Shown: positions 34,013-42,875 of the stretch, piece by piece
Position numbering within the stretch: position 1 is the first letter of the stretch
How the letters are laid out: each line of letters begins with the position of its first letter
Notes under the pieces: model-generated
What the model saw: the letters and a program-made list of their open reading frames with translations, nothing else
Databases searched by the model: none
What the model was told of the DNA's origin: nothing
Assembly (NCBI GenBank): GCA_038235165.1
Contig: JBBSUG010000004.1
Span: 124,001 to 188,000 of the forward strand
Reading direction: 5' to 3'
Length of the DNA stretch: 64,000 nucleotides
DNA from: GCA-002050365 sp038235165
GTDB lineage: Bacteria; Acidobacteriota; Blastocatellia; Pyrinomonadales; Pyrinomonadaceae
Translations under genes and position numbers: made by a program

Positions 34013-34078
34013 TGCGGAAGCCCGTACGAAGTAAGGGCGTAATTCGACACACGCCCTTACTTCGTGCGGGCTTCCGCA
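34013..34078. repeat. Long-stem hairpin (REP-like palindrome) between clpC and fabF
   Basis: Arms at 34013-34040 (starts TGCGGAAGCCCGTACGAAG) and 34051-34078 are 28 bases each with a single mismatch that is a G-U wobble in RNA. The loop is 10 bases. There is no T-run, so a classic terminator is unlikely. The arm ends contain GCGGAAG, also found in the element at 41265-41500. Such stems may stabilise or terminate the clpC message or be remnants of mobile REP-type elements. Confidence 0.8.
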
Positions 34079-34095
34079 TTGGGGATTTTTGCATT

Positions 34096-36489
34096 CTAAG
34101 CGCGTTCAAAAAATGCGTCTTCGAGTTCTTCGAGCCGAATCGGGCGAAAGTTTAATTTGTCGTTTTCCGCATAAATTTCGACGAGATTTTCGCCGCTCAA
34201 TTCGCCTTGAATCAACGCTTCGGAAAGTTCGTCTTCGACATTTTTCTGCAGCGCGCGTTTCAGCGGACGTGCGCCGTAACTGCGGTCGGCGCAGGTTTTG
34301 GCGATCAGCCAGCGTTTTGCGTCTTCAGTCAGACGAATTTCCAAAGCGCGGTCGGTCAAAATTTCGTTGAGTTTGCCGATTTGTAAATCAATGATCTGCA
34401 TTAAATCTTCGTCGACGAGTTCGTCAAAAATAATGATTTCGTCGAGCCGGTTGATAAATTCCGGCGCGAATGTTTTTTTGACTTCGCTCAACACCTGCTC
34501 TTCCATTTTCTGCCGCGAGGAATCCGCGCCCGTCTGAAAACCGAGCGTCGCCCTTTTTTGGATAAATCTCGCGCCGATGTTCGAGGTCATTATAAAAATC
34601 GCGTTTTTGCAGTCAATCGAATTCCCCTGCGCGTCAGTCAAAATCCCGTCTTCAAAAACTTGCAGCAAAATATTGAACAAATCGGGGTGTGCCTTTTCAA
34701 CTTCGTCGAACAAAACGACCGAATAAGGCGCACGGCGAAGTTTTTCGGTCAACTGACCACCTTCTTCGTGACCGACGTATCCGGGCGGCGAACCGATAAA
34801 TTTGGCGACCGTGTGTTTTTCCATAAATTCCGACATATCGAACCGAATCAGCGCACGTTCCGAACCGAACAGATATTCGGCGAGCGTTCGCGCCACTTCC
34901 GTTTTGCCGACTCCGGTCGGACCCAAAAACAGAAATGAGCCGACCGGTTTATTCGGATTTTTCAAACCGGCGCGTGACCGGCGAATCGCCCGTGCCAGTG
35001 CGGAAATCGCCGGACGCTGTGAAATAATGCGTTTGTGCAGTTCTTTTTCGATTTCCAGTAATTTTTTCGCTTCTTCCTGTTTGATTGCCTGCACCGGAAT
35101 TCCCGTCCACCGCGCGATCACTTCTTCGACATCATCGCGTGTTACTTCGACCGCGAAAAACGAATCTTCGAGCGTTTTCAGTTCGTAGGAAAGAAGCTGA
35201 TCTTCGCTGGCGGCGGCGCGTTTCCAATTTTCGACCGTTTCTTTCCAAGACGGTTCGGCGGAGGCGGTTTGTTCGTAGCGCAGTTTGGCGCGTGAACCGG
35301 CTTCGTCCAAAACGTCAATCGCTTTGTCAGGCAAAAAACGGTCGGGAATATAGCGATTTGTTTGATAAACAGCCGCTTCGAGGGCTTCTTTGGAATAGCG
35401 AATCTGGTGAAACGCTTCGTAACGTTCGGCTAAACCTTCGACGATTCGCAACGCTTCTTCCTCATTCGGCGGGACGACTTTAACTGATTGAAAACGGCGT
35501 TCGAGAGCGCGGTCTTTTTCGATTGATTTACGAAATTCATTCGGTGTCGTCGCGCCGACGCACTGGATTTCGCCGCGTGAAAGTGCCGGTTTCAAAATAT
35601 TTGCCGCGTCGAGCGTTCCTTCTGCCGAACCCGCGCCGACTAATGTGTGAAGTTCGTCAATAAACACGATGAATTGCTTGTGTTCCTTGAGTTCGTTCAT
35701 TATTTTTTTGAGCCGCTCTTCAAATTGCCCGCGATATTTCGTGCCGGCGACGATCAACGATAAATCGAGCGACAAAATGCGTTTATTTTCGAGAAAAGTC
35801 GGCACGTTGCGGTCAATGATGCGCTGCGCCAAACCTTCGATAATTGCCGTTTTGCCGACTCCGGCTTCGCCGATCAGCACCGGATTGTTTTTCGTTCGGC
35901 GGCACAAAATTTCGATGATGCGTTCGACTTCATTTTCACGTCCGATCAGCGGGTCGAGTTTTCCCGCCGCCGCGTCCGCCGTCAAATCGCGCGTAAATTC
36001 CTGTAAATGCGGCGTTTCCGATTTCTCTTTGCCGATGGCGTAAAAGTTTGTAAAACCGTTCTGGCGGGCGATTTCTTCGCGCACATCTTGGAGGCGCAAA
36101 CCGTATTGAAAAAGAATTTCAGCCGCAATCGAACGTTCTTCGCGCACCAATCCCAAAAGCAAATGTTCGGGTCCGATGTGCCGGTTTTGCAGTTGGCGGC
36201 TTTCCTCGTTGGCAAACGCCAGAATACGCTTGCTTTCCTGCGCCAGATGCAGTTCGGCGGACTGCGGAATGCGGTCACGAAGAACGATGCGTTCTTCGAC
36301 TTCGCGCCGCACCGCCTCGACCGTTAAATTGTTGCGAAACGGAAAAAACCGCGCCGAAAGAGTTTTATCTTCGCGCATCAGCCCCAACAAAATATGTTCC
36401 GGGGAAATATAGTGCGAACCGTATTGTAGTGCCTCGTAACGGGCAAAAAAGATCACCCGCCGCGCCTTCTCAGTGTAGCGTTCAAACAT
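34096..36489 (-). CDS. clpC: ATP-dependent Clp protease ATP-binding subunit ClpC
   Basis: 797 residues. Two Clp N-terminal repeats (about 1-145), the first AAA+ module with Walker A GEAGVGKT (207-214) and Walker B FIVFIDELH, a short middle domain, and the second AAA+ module with Walker A GPTGVGKT (about 525), VLFDEVEKAHPD, and sensor/arginine-finger segment FINRLDEIIIF. This is the ring-shaped unfoldase that feeds proteins into ClpP, and it refolds or removes damaged proteins. There is no McsB-type companion beside it. Its first AAA+ module is the comparison for the pseudo-AAA region of the subtilase at 56560. Confidence 0.93.
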   Translation of the reverse strand: MFERYTEKARRVIFFARYEALQYGSHYISPEHILLGLMREDKTLSARFFPFRNNLTVEAVRREVEERIVLRDRIPQSAELHLAQESKRILAFANEESRQLQNRHIGPEHLLLGLVREERSIAAEILFQYGLRLQDVREEIARQNGFTNFYAIGKEKSETPHLQEFTRDLTADAAAGKLDPLIGRENEVERIIEILCRRTKNNPVLIGEAGVGKTAIIEGLAQRIIDRNVPTFLENKRILSLDLSLIVAGTKYRGQFEERLKKIMNELKEHKQFIVFIDELHTLVGAGSAEGTLDAANILKPALSRGEIQCVGATTPNEFRKSIEKDRALERRFQSVKVVPPNEEEALRIVEGLAERYEAFHQIRYSKEALEAAVYQTNRYIPDRFLPDKAIDVLDEAGSRAKLRYEQTASAEPSWKETVENWKRAAASEDQLLSYELKTLEDSFFAVEVTRDDVEEVIARWTGIPVQAIKQEEAKKLLEIEKELHKRIISQRPAISALARAIRRSRAGLKNPNKPVGSFLFLGPTGVGKTEVARTLAEYLFGSERALIRFDMSEFMEKHTVAKFIGSPPGYVGHEEGGQLTEKLRRAPYSVVLFDEVEKAHPDLFNILLQVFEDGILTDAQGNSIDCKNAIFIMTSNIGARFIQKRATLGFQTGADSSRQKMEEQVLSEVKKTFAPEFINRLDEIIIFDELVDEDLMQIIDLQIGKLNEILTDRALEIRLTEDAKRWLIAKTCADRSYGARPLKRALQKNVEDELSEALIQGELSGENLVEIYAENDKLNFRPIRLEELEDAFFERA

Positions 36490-36727
36490 AATATAATTGC
36501 TTAGACTTTATAAAAACTAAAAAACGTATGATGCTTAAAGTCTGAACTTTATTGCTGAATTTTTCAAGTGTTAAATTTTAGAGCTAGTTGAATACAGTTT
36601 GAAAGGTCCCCCAACTCCATATTTTTCTTGACATTGAATCGAAAGAGGAACACTATTCGGAAACAAATAACTTTCACGCGATGCAACAATAAATTCACGA
36701 AGCGAATCTGACGAAAAGAGGAGATTT
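36490..36727. other. Divergent intergenic region between clpC and a secreted-protein gene
   Basis: The region between the two divergent start codons. A TTGACA box at 36631-36636 is followed, 17 bases on, by CACTAT, a weak promoter pair for the rightward gene. GAGGAG lies 7 bases before the ATG at 36728. No repeat is seen. Confidence 0.4.
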
Positions 36728-37396
36728 ATGAAAAGAACTCACTTTATTTCACTGCTGATTTTAGCTTTTGCGCTCAATAATTTTTCTCAAGTTCGGAAAG
36801 AAAATACGAATTCTTCGCTCGAAAATGCGAAAATTAAAATTACGCTGCTCGATTTACCCGGAACGAATCTCGAAAAAAGTAAATGGGAATTGGCTTATGA
36901 GATAAGAATTATTACGGATAAAGAATTGTTCGCGGCGATGACGAACGGCAAATTAGACCTTGATGCCGATCACAAAATCGGTGAATTTGTCGCCAAAAAC
37001 AGCATTGTTAAAACATCTCTGGCAAATAAAGAGAACCGGGAAGTTATTTTGACAATTCCGCTCGATCAGAAAATTCGGGCTAAACTCGTTGCCGACCTTG
37101 AAAATCTCACGCAATTTAACGCCGTCAAAGATAAAGTCACGCCCGAACTGCTGTCTGCGAGGCAAATGAAAACGCAGTCTTTTATAATGTACGGCAATAT
37201 TTTGGTTTACGATGCCAAACTCAAAAAAAATATCATCGTTTCTTTTGATTGGGTTTTGCCATTCACACGCTTTTCTCATCTGCCCGGAGTAAATTTTGAG
37301 ATGACGTTTGAAATAAAAGAAGACGGCGATTTCAGTAAGAAAGTGGTTTTGCCGGCGAGAACCGGAAATTCAAAGACAATCACAGTTAAACAATAG
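36728..37396 (+). CDS. Small secreted protein of unknown function
   Basis: 222 residues with a signal peptide (hydrophobic run at 5-22). The mature protein has a beta-rich pattern; segments such as ITLLDLPGTNLEKSKWELAYEIRI and the C-terminal VNFEMTFEIKEDGDF suggest an immunoglobulin-like or lipocalin-like beta sandwich, but this is a guess. Only 9 bases separate it from the next gene, so the two form an operon. No family recognised. Confidence 0.65.
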   Translation: MKRTHFISLLILAFALNNFSQVRKENTNSSLENAKIKITLLDLPGTNLEKSKWELAYEIRIITDKELFAAMTNGKLDLDADHKIGEFVAKNSIVKTSLANKENREVILTIPLDQKIRAKLVADLENLTQFNAVKDKVTPELLSARQMKTQSFIMYGNILVYDAKLKKNIIVSFDWVLPFTRFSHLPGVNFEMTFEIKEDGDFSKKVVLPARTGNSKTITVKQ

Positions 37397-37405
37397 AGGT
37401 GAAGA

Positions 37406-39280
37406 ATGAAAAAATTCGCAATTCTCATTATTTTATTAACATTTTCACTTTCGGTCTTCACGCAAAAACTCGTGCCGAAACCGACACCGAAAGTTTTAAC
37501 CGAACAAGAACAAAAAATATTGTCGCAAAAGTTTCAAGCAGTTTCGATGGTGACGAAAACCGCCGAAGAAGCAACGTTTTGGGAAGACAAAAAAGCGGCG
37601 GTTGAAGCCTTGGCTGACGCGGCTGATTTGCTGTGGGATGAAAACGCCAATCAATCGGCAAAATGGCTGACAAAGGGCTGGAAAATGATTGATGAAGTTT
37701 CTGAATCGCCAAAAGACGCGAAAATGAGCGAATTTTTCAATCGCTCCGATAAATCGAGTTTGCAGTCGGTTGTTTTGAAGGTCGCCTACAAACGCGACAC
37801 GCAGTTAGCCGAAAAATTTATCAAAGAATTAACTGACAAAGAACCGAACGAAAAAAAAGACAAAGGCGCGTTTGATGACAAATCAGCCAGAAGCGAACAG
37901 CTTTTGTCACTGGCTTTGCAGTCGGTCGAGTCGAATCCGAATCTTGCATTTTCTTTGGCGCAGAGAAGTTTGGCGGACGGCATTTCGTTTAATTTCCAAA
38001 ATGTCCTGACCGAACTGCGAAAAAAGGACGTGAATCTGGCAAATCGTTTATTCGATATGGCTTTGGTGCAGCTCGCGGCGACCGATGAAGCGCAGATTTT
38101 GGGTGGTTATTTGTTCAAAGCGGGTTTTACTTTTGCCACTAATTCGAGCGGCGGAATGATTTTAACGGTTAATCCGGCGCAGCAAAATCTTCCGCCGGTC
38201 GCGCAGACCGAACCGAACCGCGCCGGGAATTTTCTAAAGGCGGCGTATCAATTGTTTTTTTCGCGCCCGATTTTGCTCGACACGCCGGAAGGTAAACTTC
38301 AGGCGCAATCAATATCGGTTTTGTCCAATTCTATTTTCAGTCAGTATCAAACTTATGCGCCGGAGTTGGTTCAGCCGGTCAGAAATTTTTTAGCCGATCT
38401 GCAAAAACAGCTCAATCCGAACGGGCAAAATCAACTCGGTGAGAAATACGAGAGTTTGAGTAATTTGTCGAAAGATGCGACTAAAAAACAGATGTACGAT
38501 GCGTTGATTGACGATTTGGAGAAAAAAGCCGACAACGAAACCAATCCGATTGCCAAGAAATTGGCGTATATTCGCGCCGCGTTAAATACAAACCCGGAAG
38601 ATTACAAACGCGGAAAAAATATTGCGGGAAAAATTGATGACGAAAATTTGCAGGAGGATGTCATTTCTTTCGTGCTGTATCGCGCCGCTTTGCATTTTGT
38701 CAGCGAAAAGGAAATCGAAACGGCGGAGGAACTTGCACCGCAGATAAAGGAAACTCTACGCCGGTCGGTCATCAAAATCGCCGTCGCGCAGGCTTTATTA
38801 CAGCCGAAAAAGGACAAAAAAGTTGAAAAAGCGCAGCTCGATCTGGAAAAACAACGTGCCTACGTTCTGCTCAATGACGTTCAGCGCGAACTGCAAAACG
38901 AAGACGTTTCGCTGAATTCGATAAAAACATCGCTCGGCGCGACGACAATTCTGGCAAAGTTCGATAAAACACAGGCTTTAAATTTGCTCGAACAAACCGT
39001 TCAAATGATTAACAAAGCGGGCAAATTTAATTTAAAAGATAACGCTGCGCCGCAACTCGGCATTGATTTATCAAAGACTTCGAGCGCGACCGTTGACGCG
39101 CCGCGCATCGGTTTCGGCTTTAATAATGCGGTTGAAAATTTAATCGAAACGGATTTTGAACAGGTCGCTTCCATCGTCGAAAGACTTTCGGTAAAGGAGC
39201 TGCGCGGTATCGGGCGCATCGAAACGGCGCGGTTGTTTTTTCAAAAAAACAAAACTTTGCTCGCGCAAATCAGCAAGTAG
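37406..39280 (+). CDS. Secreted helical-repeat protein of unknown function
   Basis: 624 residues with a signal peptide (MKKFAILIILLTFSLSVFTQ). The rest is predicted to be almost all helical, with repeated A/L-rich helices such as LADAADLLWDENANQSAKW, LAFSLAQRSLADG and ALNLLEQTVQMINKAG. That suggests a TPR-like or HEAT-like solenoid in the periplasm. No catalytic motif is seen. It follows the preceding small secreted protein by 9 bases, with GAGG before the ATG, so the two probably act together. Confidence 0.7.
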   Translation: MKKFAILIILLTFSLSVFTQKLVPKPTPKVLTEQEQKILSQKFQAVSMVTKTAEEATFWEDKKAAVEALADAADLLWDENANQSAKWLTKGWKMIDEVSESPKDAKMSEFFNRSDKSSLQSVVLKVAYKRDTQLAEKFIKELTDKEPNEKKDKGAFDDKSARSEQLLSLALQSVESNPNLAFSLAQRSLADGISFNFQNVLTELRKKDVNLANRLFDMALVQLAATDEAQILGGYLFKAGFTFATNSSGGMILTVNPAQQNLPPVAQTEPNRAGNFLKAAYQLFFSRPILLDTPEGKLQAQSISVLSNSIFSQYQTYAPELVQPVRNFLADLQKQLNPNGQNQLGEKYESLSNLSKDATKKQMYDALIDDLEKKADNETNPIAKKLAYIRAALNTNPEDYKRGKNIAGKIDDENLQEDVISFVLYRAALHFVSEKEIETAEELAPQIKETLRRSVIKIAVAQALLQPKKDKKVEKAQLDLEKQRAYVLLNDVQRELQNEDVSLNSIKTSLGATTILAKFDKTQALNLLEQTVQMINKAGKFNLKDNAAPQLGIDLSKTSSATVDAPRIGFGFNNAVENLIETDFEQVASIVERLSVKELRGIGRIETARLFFQKNKTLLAQISK

Positions 39281-39385
39281 CACAAAAAAATAAGTTACCC
39301 GCTTTTTATCACCAAAAACTGAAACAAATATATATTTCCTTCGTTTTTATTGAATAAAACTTTGACCGTTTTGCAATCAATAAAA

Positions 39386-41263
39386 ATGAAGAAACATATA
39401 TTTTTAATCTTTTTCGCACTTTTCGTCGGCTTAAATATTCACGCGCAGCAGCTTTATATGCCGCGCAATGTCAAAGCCGCTTTTGCGAAGGGAACTCGTG
39501 CGGCTGACGGGAAACCCGGCGTGAATTACTGGCAGAATACCGCCAGCTACAACATCAGCATCAATGTCGCGCCGCCGAACCGGACGGTGACGGGAACCGA
39601 AGAAATCATTTATAAAAACAATAGCCCGAACACACTCGATACGCTCGTTTTTCGGCTGACGCTGAATTCACACGCGCCGAACGCGCCGCGTGAAGAGGAA
39701 GTTTCGACCGATTATCTGACTTCCGGCATTCGCATTGACGAATACCGGGAAAACGGCAAAGTCAAAGATTGGCGGCAGCGCACCGGCAACACCGTGCAGG
39801 GAGTCAAGTTAGATAAAAAACTAGCGGCAGGCGATTCGGTCAAACTTTCTTTCAAGTGGCATTACGACGTTTCCGTCCAGAGCGGGCGCGAAGGGGCGAT
39901 TGATCCGACGACTTTTTTTATCGCGTATTTTTATCCGCGCGTCGCCGTTTACGATGATATTGACGGCTGGGACACGGCGAATTTTACCGAGGGTCACGAA
40001 TTTTATAACGATTTTTGTGATTATAATTTTGAAGTCAACGTGCCGAAAAATTACGTCGTTTGGGCGACCGGCGATTTACTGAATGCGAACGAAACGCTTC
40101 AATCGAAAATTGCCGAACGGCTGCAAAAATCAATGACGAGCGACGATGTGATGCACATTGCCACGCTTGATGAACTCAAAAAAAACGCGGTCACGGCGCA
40201 AAAAGATACGGTGACGTGGAAATGGAAAGCCGCAAACGTAACGGAAGTCGCGCTGGCGTTAAGCGATCATTATATCTGGGACGGCGGCAGCGTCGTGGTG
40301 GATAAATCAACCAACCGCCGCGCCAGTGTGCAGGCGGCTTATAACGTCGAATCGAAAGATTTTGAAAAAATGGTCGAATACGGGAAACACGCGCTTGATT
40401 GGAGTTCAAATAATTATCCCGGCGTTCCGTATCCGTATCAGAAAACCACGATGGTGCGCGGTTTTGCCGATATGGAATATCCGATGATGATCAACGACAG
40501 TTCGCAAAAAGACCCGAATTTTGCCAAATTTGTCGCTGAACACGAACTTCTGCACACCTGGTTCCCGTTTTATATGGGCATCAACGAGCGGCGTTACGGT
40601 TTTATGGACGAAGGCTGGACGACGGCGTTTGAACTTTTAATTGGAAGAAACGATTTTGGCGACGAAGCGGCGGACAATCTTTTTAAACTTTTCCGCGTTG
40701 CCGATTGGATCAAAAATCCGACCGCTGACGGCGACATTCCGATTATTACGCCCGGTGACGCGCTGACCGGACGCGGTTTTGGCAGCAATGAATACGGCAA
40801 GGCTGCGCTCGGTTATCTCGCGCTCAAAGATTTGCTGGGCGACGCGGTGTTCAAAAAATCGCTGCACGAATTTATCAGCCGCTGGCACGGCAAACATCCG
40901 CAGCCGTGGGATATGTTCAATTCCTTCAACAGCGCGTCGGGCAGAGATTTGAACTGGTTTTTTAATAATTGGTTTTTTACCAACGGTTATATTGATCTGG
41001 CGGTGGGCAATGTCGCGGCAGCAAACGGCGGATACGCGCTGACGATCAAAAACATCGGCGGCTTCGACGCGCCGGTTGACGTTCTCATCGCTTACGACGA
41101 CGGCACAAAGGAAACTCTGCATCAAACGCCGGAAATCTGGTTTAAGAATCAACAGGAAGCGACGGTTGTTATCACGACGAAAAAGAAAATAAAGACCTTG
41201 AATTTGAATGGCGGAATTTTTATGGATGCCGACGAAACAAACAATAAATGGACGGCGAAATAG
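39386..41263 (+). CDS. Secreted M1-family metallopeptidase
   Basis: 625 residues from the ATG at 39386; a TTG 36 bases upstream is in frame but less likely because the signal peptide (MKKHIFLIFFALFVGL) follows the ATG. N-terminal beta domain about 40-260. The gluzincin site is complete: H386-E-L-L-H390 and the second glutamate in DEGW (E409), 18 residues after H390, bind zinc. The exopeptidase G-x-M-E-N motif is changed to DMEYP, as in distant M1 members. It is exported and should cleave peptides or proteins in the periplasm or outside. It ends 2 bases before a palindromic element shared with the convergent permease gene. Confidence 0.88.
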   Translation: MKKHIFLIFFALFVGLNIHAQQLYMPRNVKAAFAKGTRAADGKPGVNYWQNTASYNISINVAPPNRTVTGTEEIIYKNNSPNTLDTLVFRLTLNSHAPNAPREEEVSTDYLTSGIRIDEYRENGKVKDWRQRTGNTVQGVKLDKKLAAGDSVKLSFKWHYDVSVQSGREGAIDPTTFFIAYFYPRVAVYDDIDGWDTANFTEGHEFYNDFCDYNFEVNVPKNYVVWATGDLLNANETLQSKIAERLQKSMTSDDVMHIATLDELKKNAVTAQKDTVTWKWKAANVTEVALALSDHYIWDGGSVVVDKSTNRRASVQAAYNVESKDFEKMVEYGKHALDWSSNNYPGVPYPYQKTTMVRGFADMEYPMMINDSSQKDPNFAKFVAEHELLHTWFPFYMGINERRYGFMDEGWTTAFELLIGRNDFGDEAADNLFKLFRVADWIKNPTADGDIPIITPGDALTGRGFGSNEYGKAALGYLALKDLLGDAVFKKSLHEFISRWHGKHPQPWDMFNSFNSASGRDLNWFFNNWFFTNGYIDLAVGNVAAANGGYALTIKNIGGFDAPVDVLIAYDDGTKETLHQTPEIWFKNQQEATVVITTKKKIKTLNLNGGIFMDADETNNKWTAK

Positions 41264-41264
41264 G

Positions 41265-41500
41265 TTGGAGCGCGGAAGTCTCGTCCGCCCAACACCAGCG
41301 GAGCGAAGTGTTGAAAGCGTTTCTCTGTGTAAAACTGACTGACAATGCTTTCAACATCACTACCGCTCGTCAGTCGGACGGGATTTCCGCGCTAACATCG
41401 GCGAGGTGAAATGTTGAATGCGTTTATCCATTCGGGTTACACTGACGACGTTTCCAACTTTGCTGTCGCTCGTTGGGCGGACGGGACTTCCGCGCTCCAA
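41265..41500. repeat. Palindromic element with two 103-base direct repeats, filling a convergent gap
   Basis: The outer arms at 41265-41293 (TTGGAGCGCGGAAGTCTCG...) and 41472-41500 are inverted copies with one mismatch over 29 bases. Inside, 41291-41393 and 41394-41496 are two 103-base units in direct orientation. They are about 70% identical by eye and both end in a CGGACGGGA-x-TTCCGCGCT block. Unit 1 also contains a hairpin (GTTGAAAGC and GCTTTCAAC). The element begins 2 bases after the stop of the M1 peptidase gene and ends 1 base before the stop of the permease gene. Confidence 0.85.
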
Positions 41501-41501
41501 C

Positions 41502-42725
41502 TTATTGCGTCCGCAAATTCTCCAGGGGTTTGATGCGGCTTGCTTTGTATGCCGGATAAATCGTCGCCGTCAGACATAATAAAAAAGAGATTAAAATAAT
41601 CAGTAAGATGTTTATTAAATGCGGGCGAAACGGGATAAACGAAAGCGAATAAACTTCCGCCGAAAGGCTGATGATTTTGAAATAATTTCCTAACATACAG
41701 CCGAGCAAACCTAAAATGAGACCGGAAACTATTCCGAGAAAAGCCAATAACGTACCTTCAACCAGAAAAATAAAGAGCAAACTTTTCGTTCTTGCGCCGC
41801 ACGTTCGCAAAACTGCAATATCGAGTCGGCGTTCGTTGACGAGCAGCGTGAGCGTCGTCGTGATATTTAATGCGGCGATAAAAATTATCAGCGAAATAAT
41901 CGTCAGCGCGACTTTGCGCTCTAAACTGAGCGCGGCGAAAAGCGGTTGATTTGCTTCCTGCCAATCTAAAACTTTGAAATTCTCACTCAAATTAGTGCGG
42001 ATTGCGGCGGCGGTTTCATTCGCACGATAAATGTCTGCGACCGCCACACTCAGAATCGTCGGCGCAAATTCACTTTGTCCGCTGAGTTTGGCAAAATCTT
42101 CCGCCGAAATGTAAATCCAGGTCGAATCGTATTCGTAAAGCCCGGTTTGAAACGTCCCGGCGATAACGACCGGCGACCGCTTCGGCTCGATTTGATTGCC
42201 GAGCGTGACGATCTCCGCTTCATCGCCGATTTTTAAGTTCGCTTTTTCGGCAAGTGTTGCGCCGAGCGAAACAGGTTCGGGTTTCAGGTTCAGGGTTTCA
42301 GGTTCGAGGTTCAATGTTTTAGATTTAAGATTTGGGGTTTCGGATTTTGCCGGTTCTGGAATTTGGAATTTGGAATTTGGAATTCGCAATATCGAATAAT
42401 TAGTCGAATCTTTGCCGATCAGCAGCGTACTTTCGTAAGTCGTCGGTGTCACTTCTTTGATGTTCTCAATTGCTTCGATCTTTTTTTTAATCTCGCGCCA
42501 GTCGGAAATTTCCGTGCCGTCGTTCGTAAAAATCGTAATGTGGGAAGTATTGGCGAGAATTTTGTCGCGCATTTCGTCGCTGAAACCGTTTGCCAGTGCG
42601 TTGGCGATTAACAGGCTTGCCACGCCCGCCGCAATGCCGACGACGGCGACGAATGATGTAAAACGCGCCAAACTTTTTCGGCGGGCGCGAAAGTATTTGA
42701 AGGCGAGTTTTAATTCAAAAGACAT
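41502..42725 (-). CDS. ABC transporter permease, LolC/LolE type (MacB-FtsX superfamily)
   Basis: 407 residues. One transmembrane helix near 25-45 (SFVAVVGIAAGVASLLIANALA), a periplasmic domain, then three helices (about 275-300, 315-345 and 365-395, ending in TIYPAYKASRIKPLENLRT). This is the FtsX/LolCE layout: the proteins pair with an ATPase (LolD) and move lipoproteins or other substrates out of the inner membrane. No ATPase gene is beside it. A 112-base heptamer array is inserted in frame in the periplasmic domain (see 42272-42383), adding about 37 low-complexity residues between ILRI and PVSLGATLAEKANLKIG. The reading frame stays open throughout. Confidence 0.88.
   Translation of the reverse strand: MSFELKLAFKYFRARRKSLARFTSFVAVVGIAAGVASLLIANALANGFSDEMRDKILANTSHITIFTNDGTEISDWREIKKKIEAIENIKEVTPTTYESTLLIGKDSTNYSILRIPNSKFQIPEPAKSETPNLKSKTLNLEPETLNLKPEPVSLGATLAEKANLKIGDEAEIVTLGNQIEPKRSPVVIAGTFQTGLYEYDSTWIYISAEDFAKLSGQSEFAPTILSVAVADIYRANETAAAIRTNLSENFKVLDWQEANQPLFAALSLERKVALTIISLIIFIAALNITTTLTLLVNERRLDIAVLRTCGARTKSLLFIFLVEGTLLAFLGIVSGLILGLLGCMLGNYFKIISLSAEVYSLSFIPFRPHLINILLIILISFLLCLTATIYPAYKASRIKPLENLRTQ
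42272..42383 (-). repeat. Sixteen-heptamer array inside the LolC/E-type gene
   Basis: Exactly 16 consecutive 7-base units on the plus strand: CAGGTTC, GGGTTTC, AGGTTCA, GGGTTTC, AGGTTCG, AGGTTCA, ATGTTTT, AGATTTA, AGATTTG, GGGTTTC, GGATTTT, GCCGGTT, CTGGAAT and then three TTGGAAT. The product reads with a 7-residue period, since 21 bases are three heptamers and seven codons (for example KSKTLNL, EPETLNL, KPEPVSL). Confidence 0.85.
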
Positions 42726-42800
42726 TTTGAAATCGTCAATTACAAGTTGTTAGGTAATAACCGGATTGATGGTTTAGTTGATTATTCTAACATTGAAAAG

Positions 42801-42852
42801 AAAAAACGCCGGAAGCGTTTTAAGTATATCTGCGCTTCCGACGAACTTTTTT
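42801..42852 (-). terminator. Terminator of the Gly/Met-rich secreted protein gene
   Basis: On the minus strand, CGTCGGAAGCG and CGCTTCCGGCG pair with a roughly 15-base loop and are followed by TTTTTTC. It lies 24 bases after the stop at 42876. Confidence 0.7.
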
Positions 42853-42875
42853 GACTGTTTACAAAATCGAAATTT

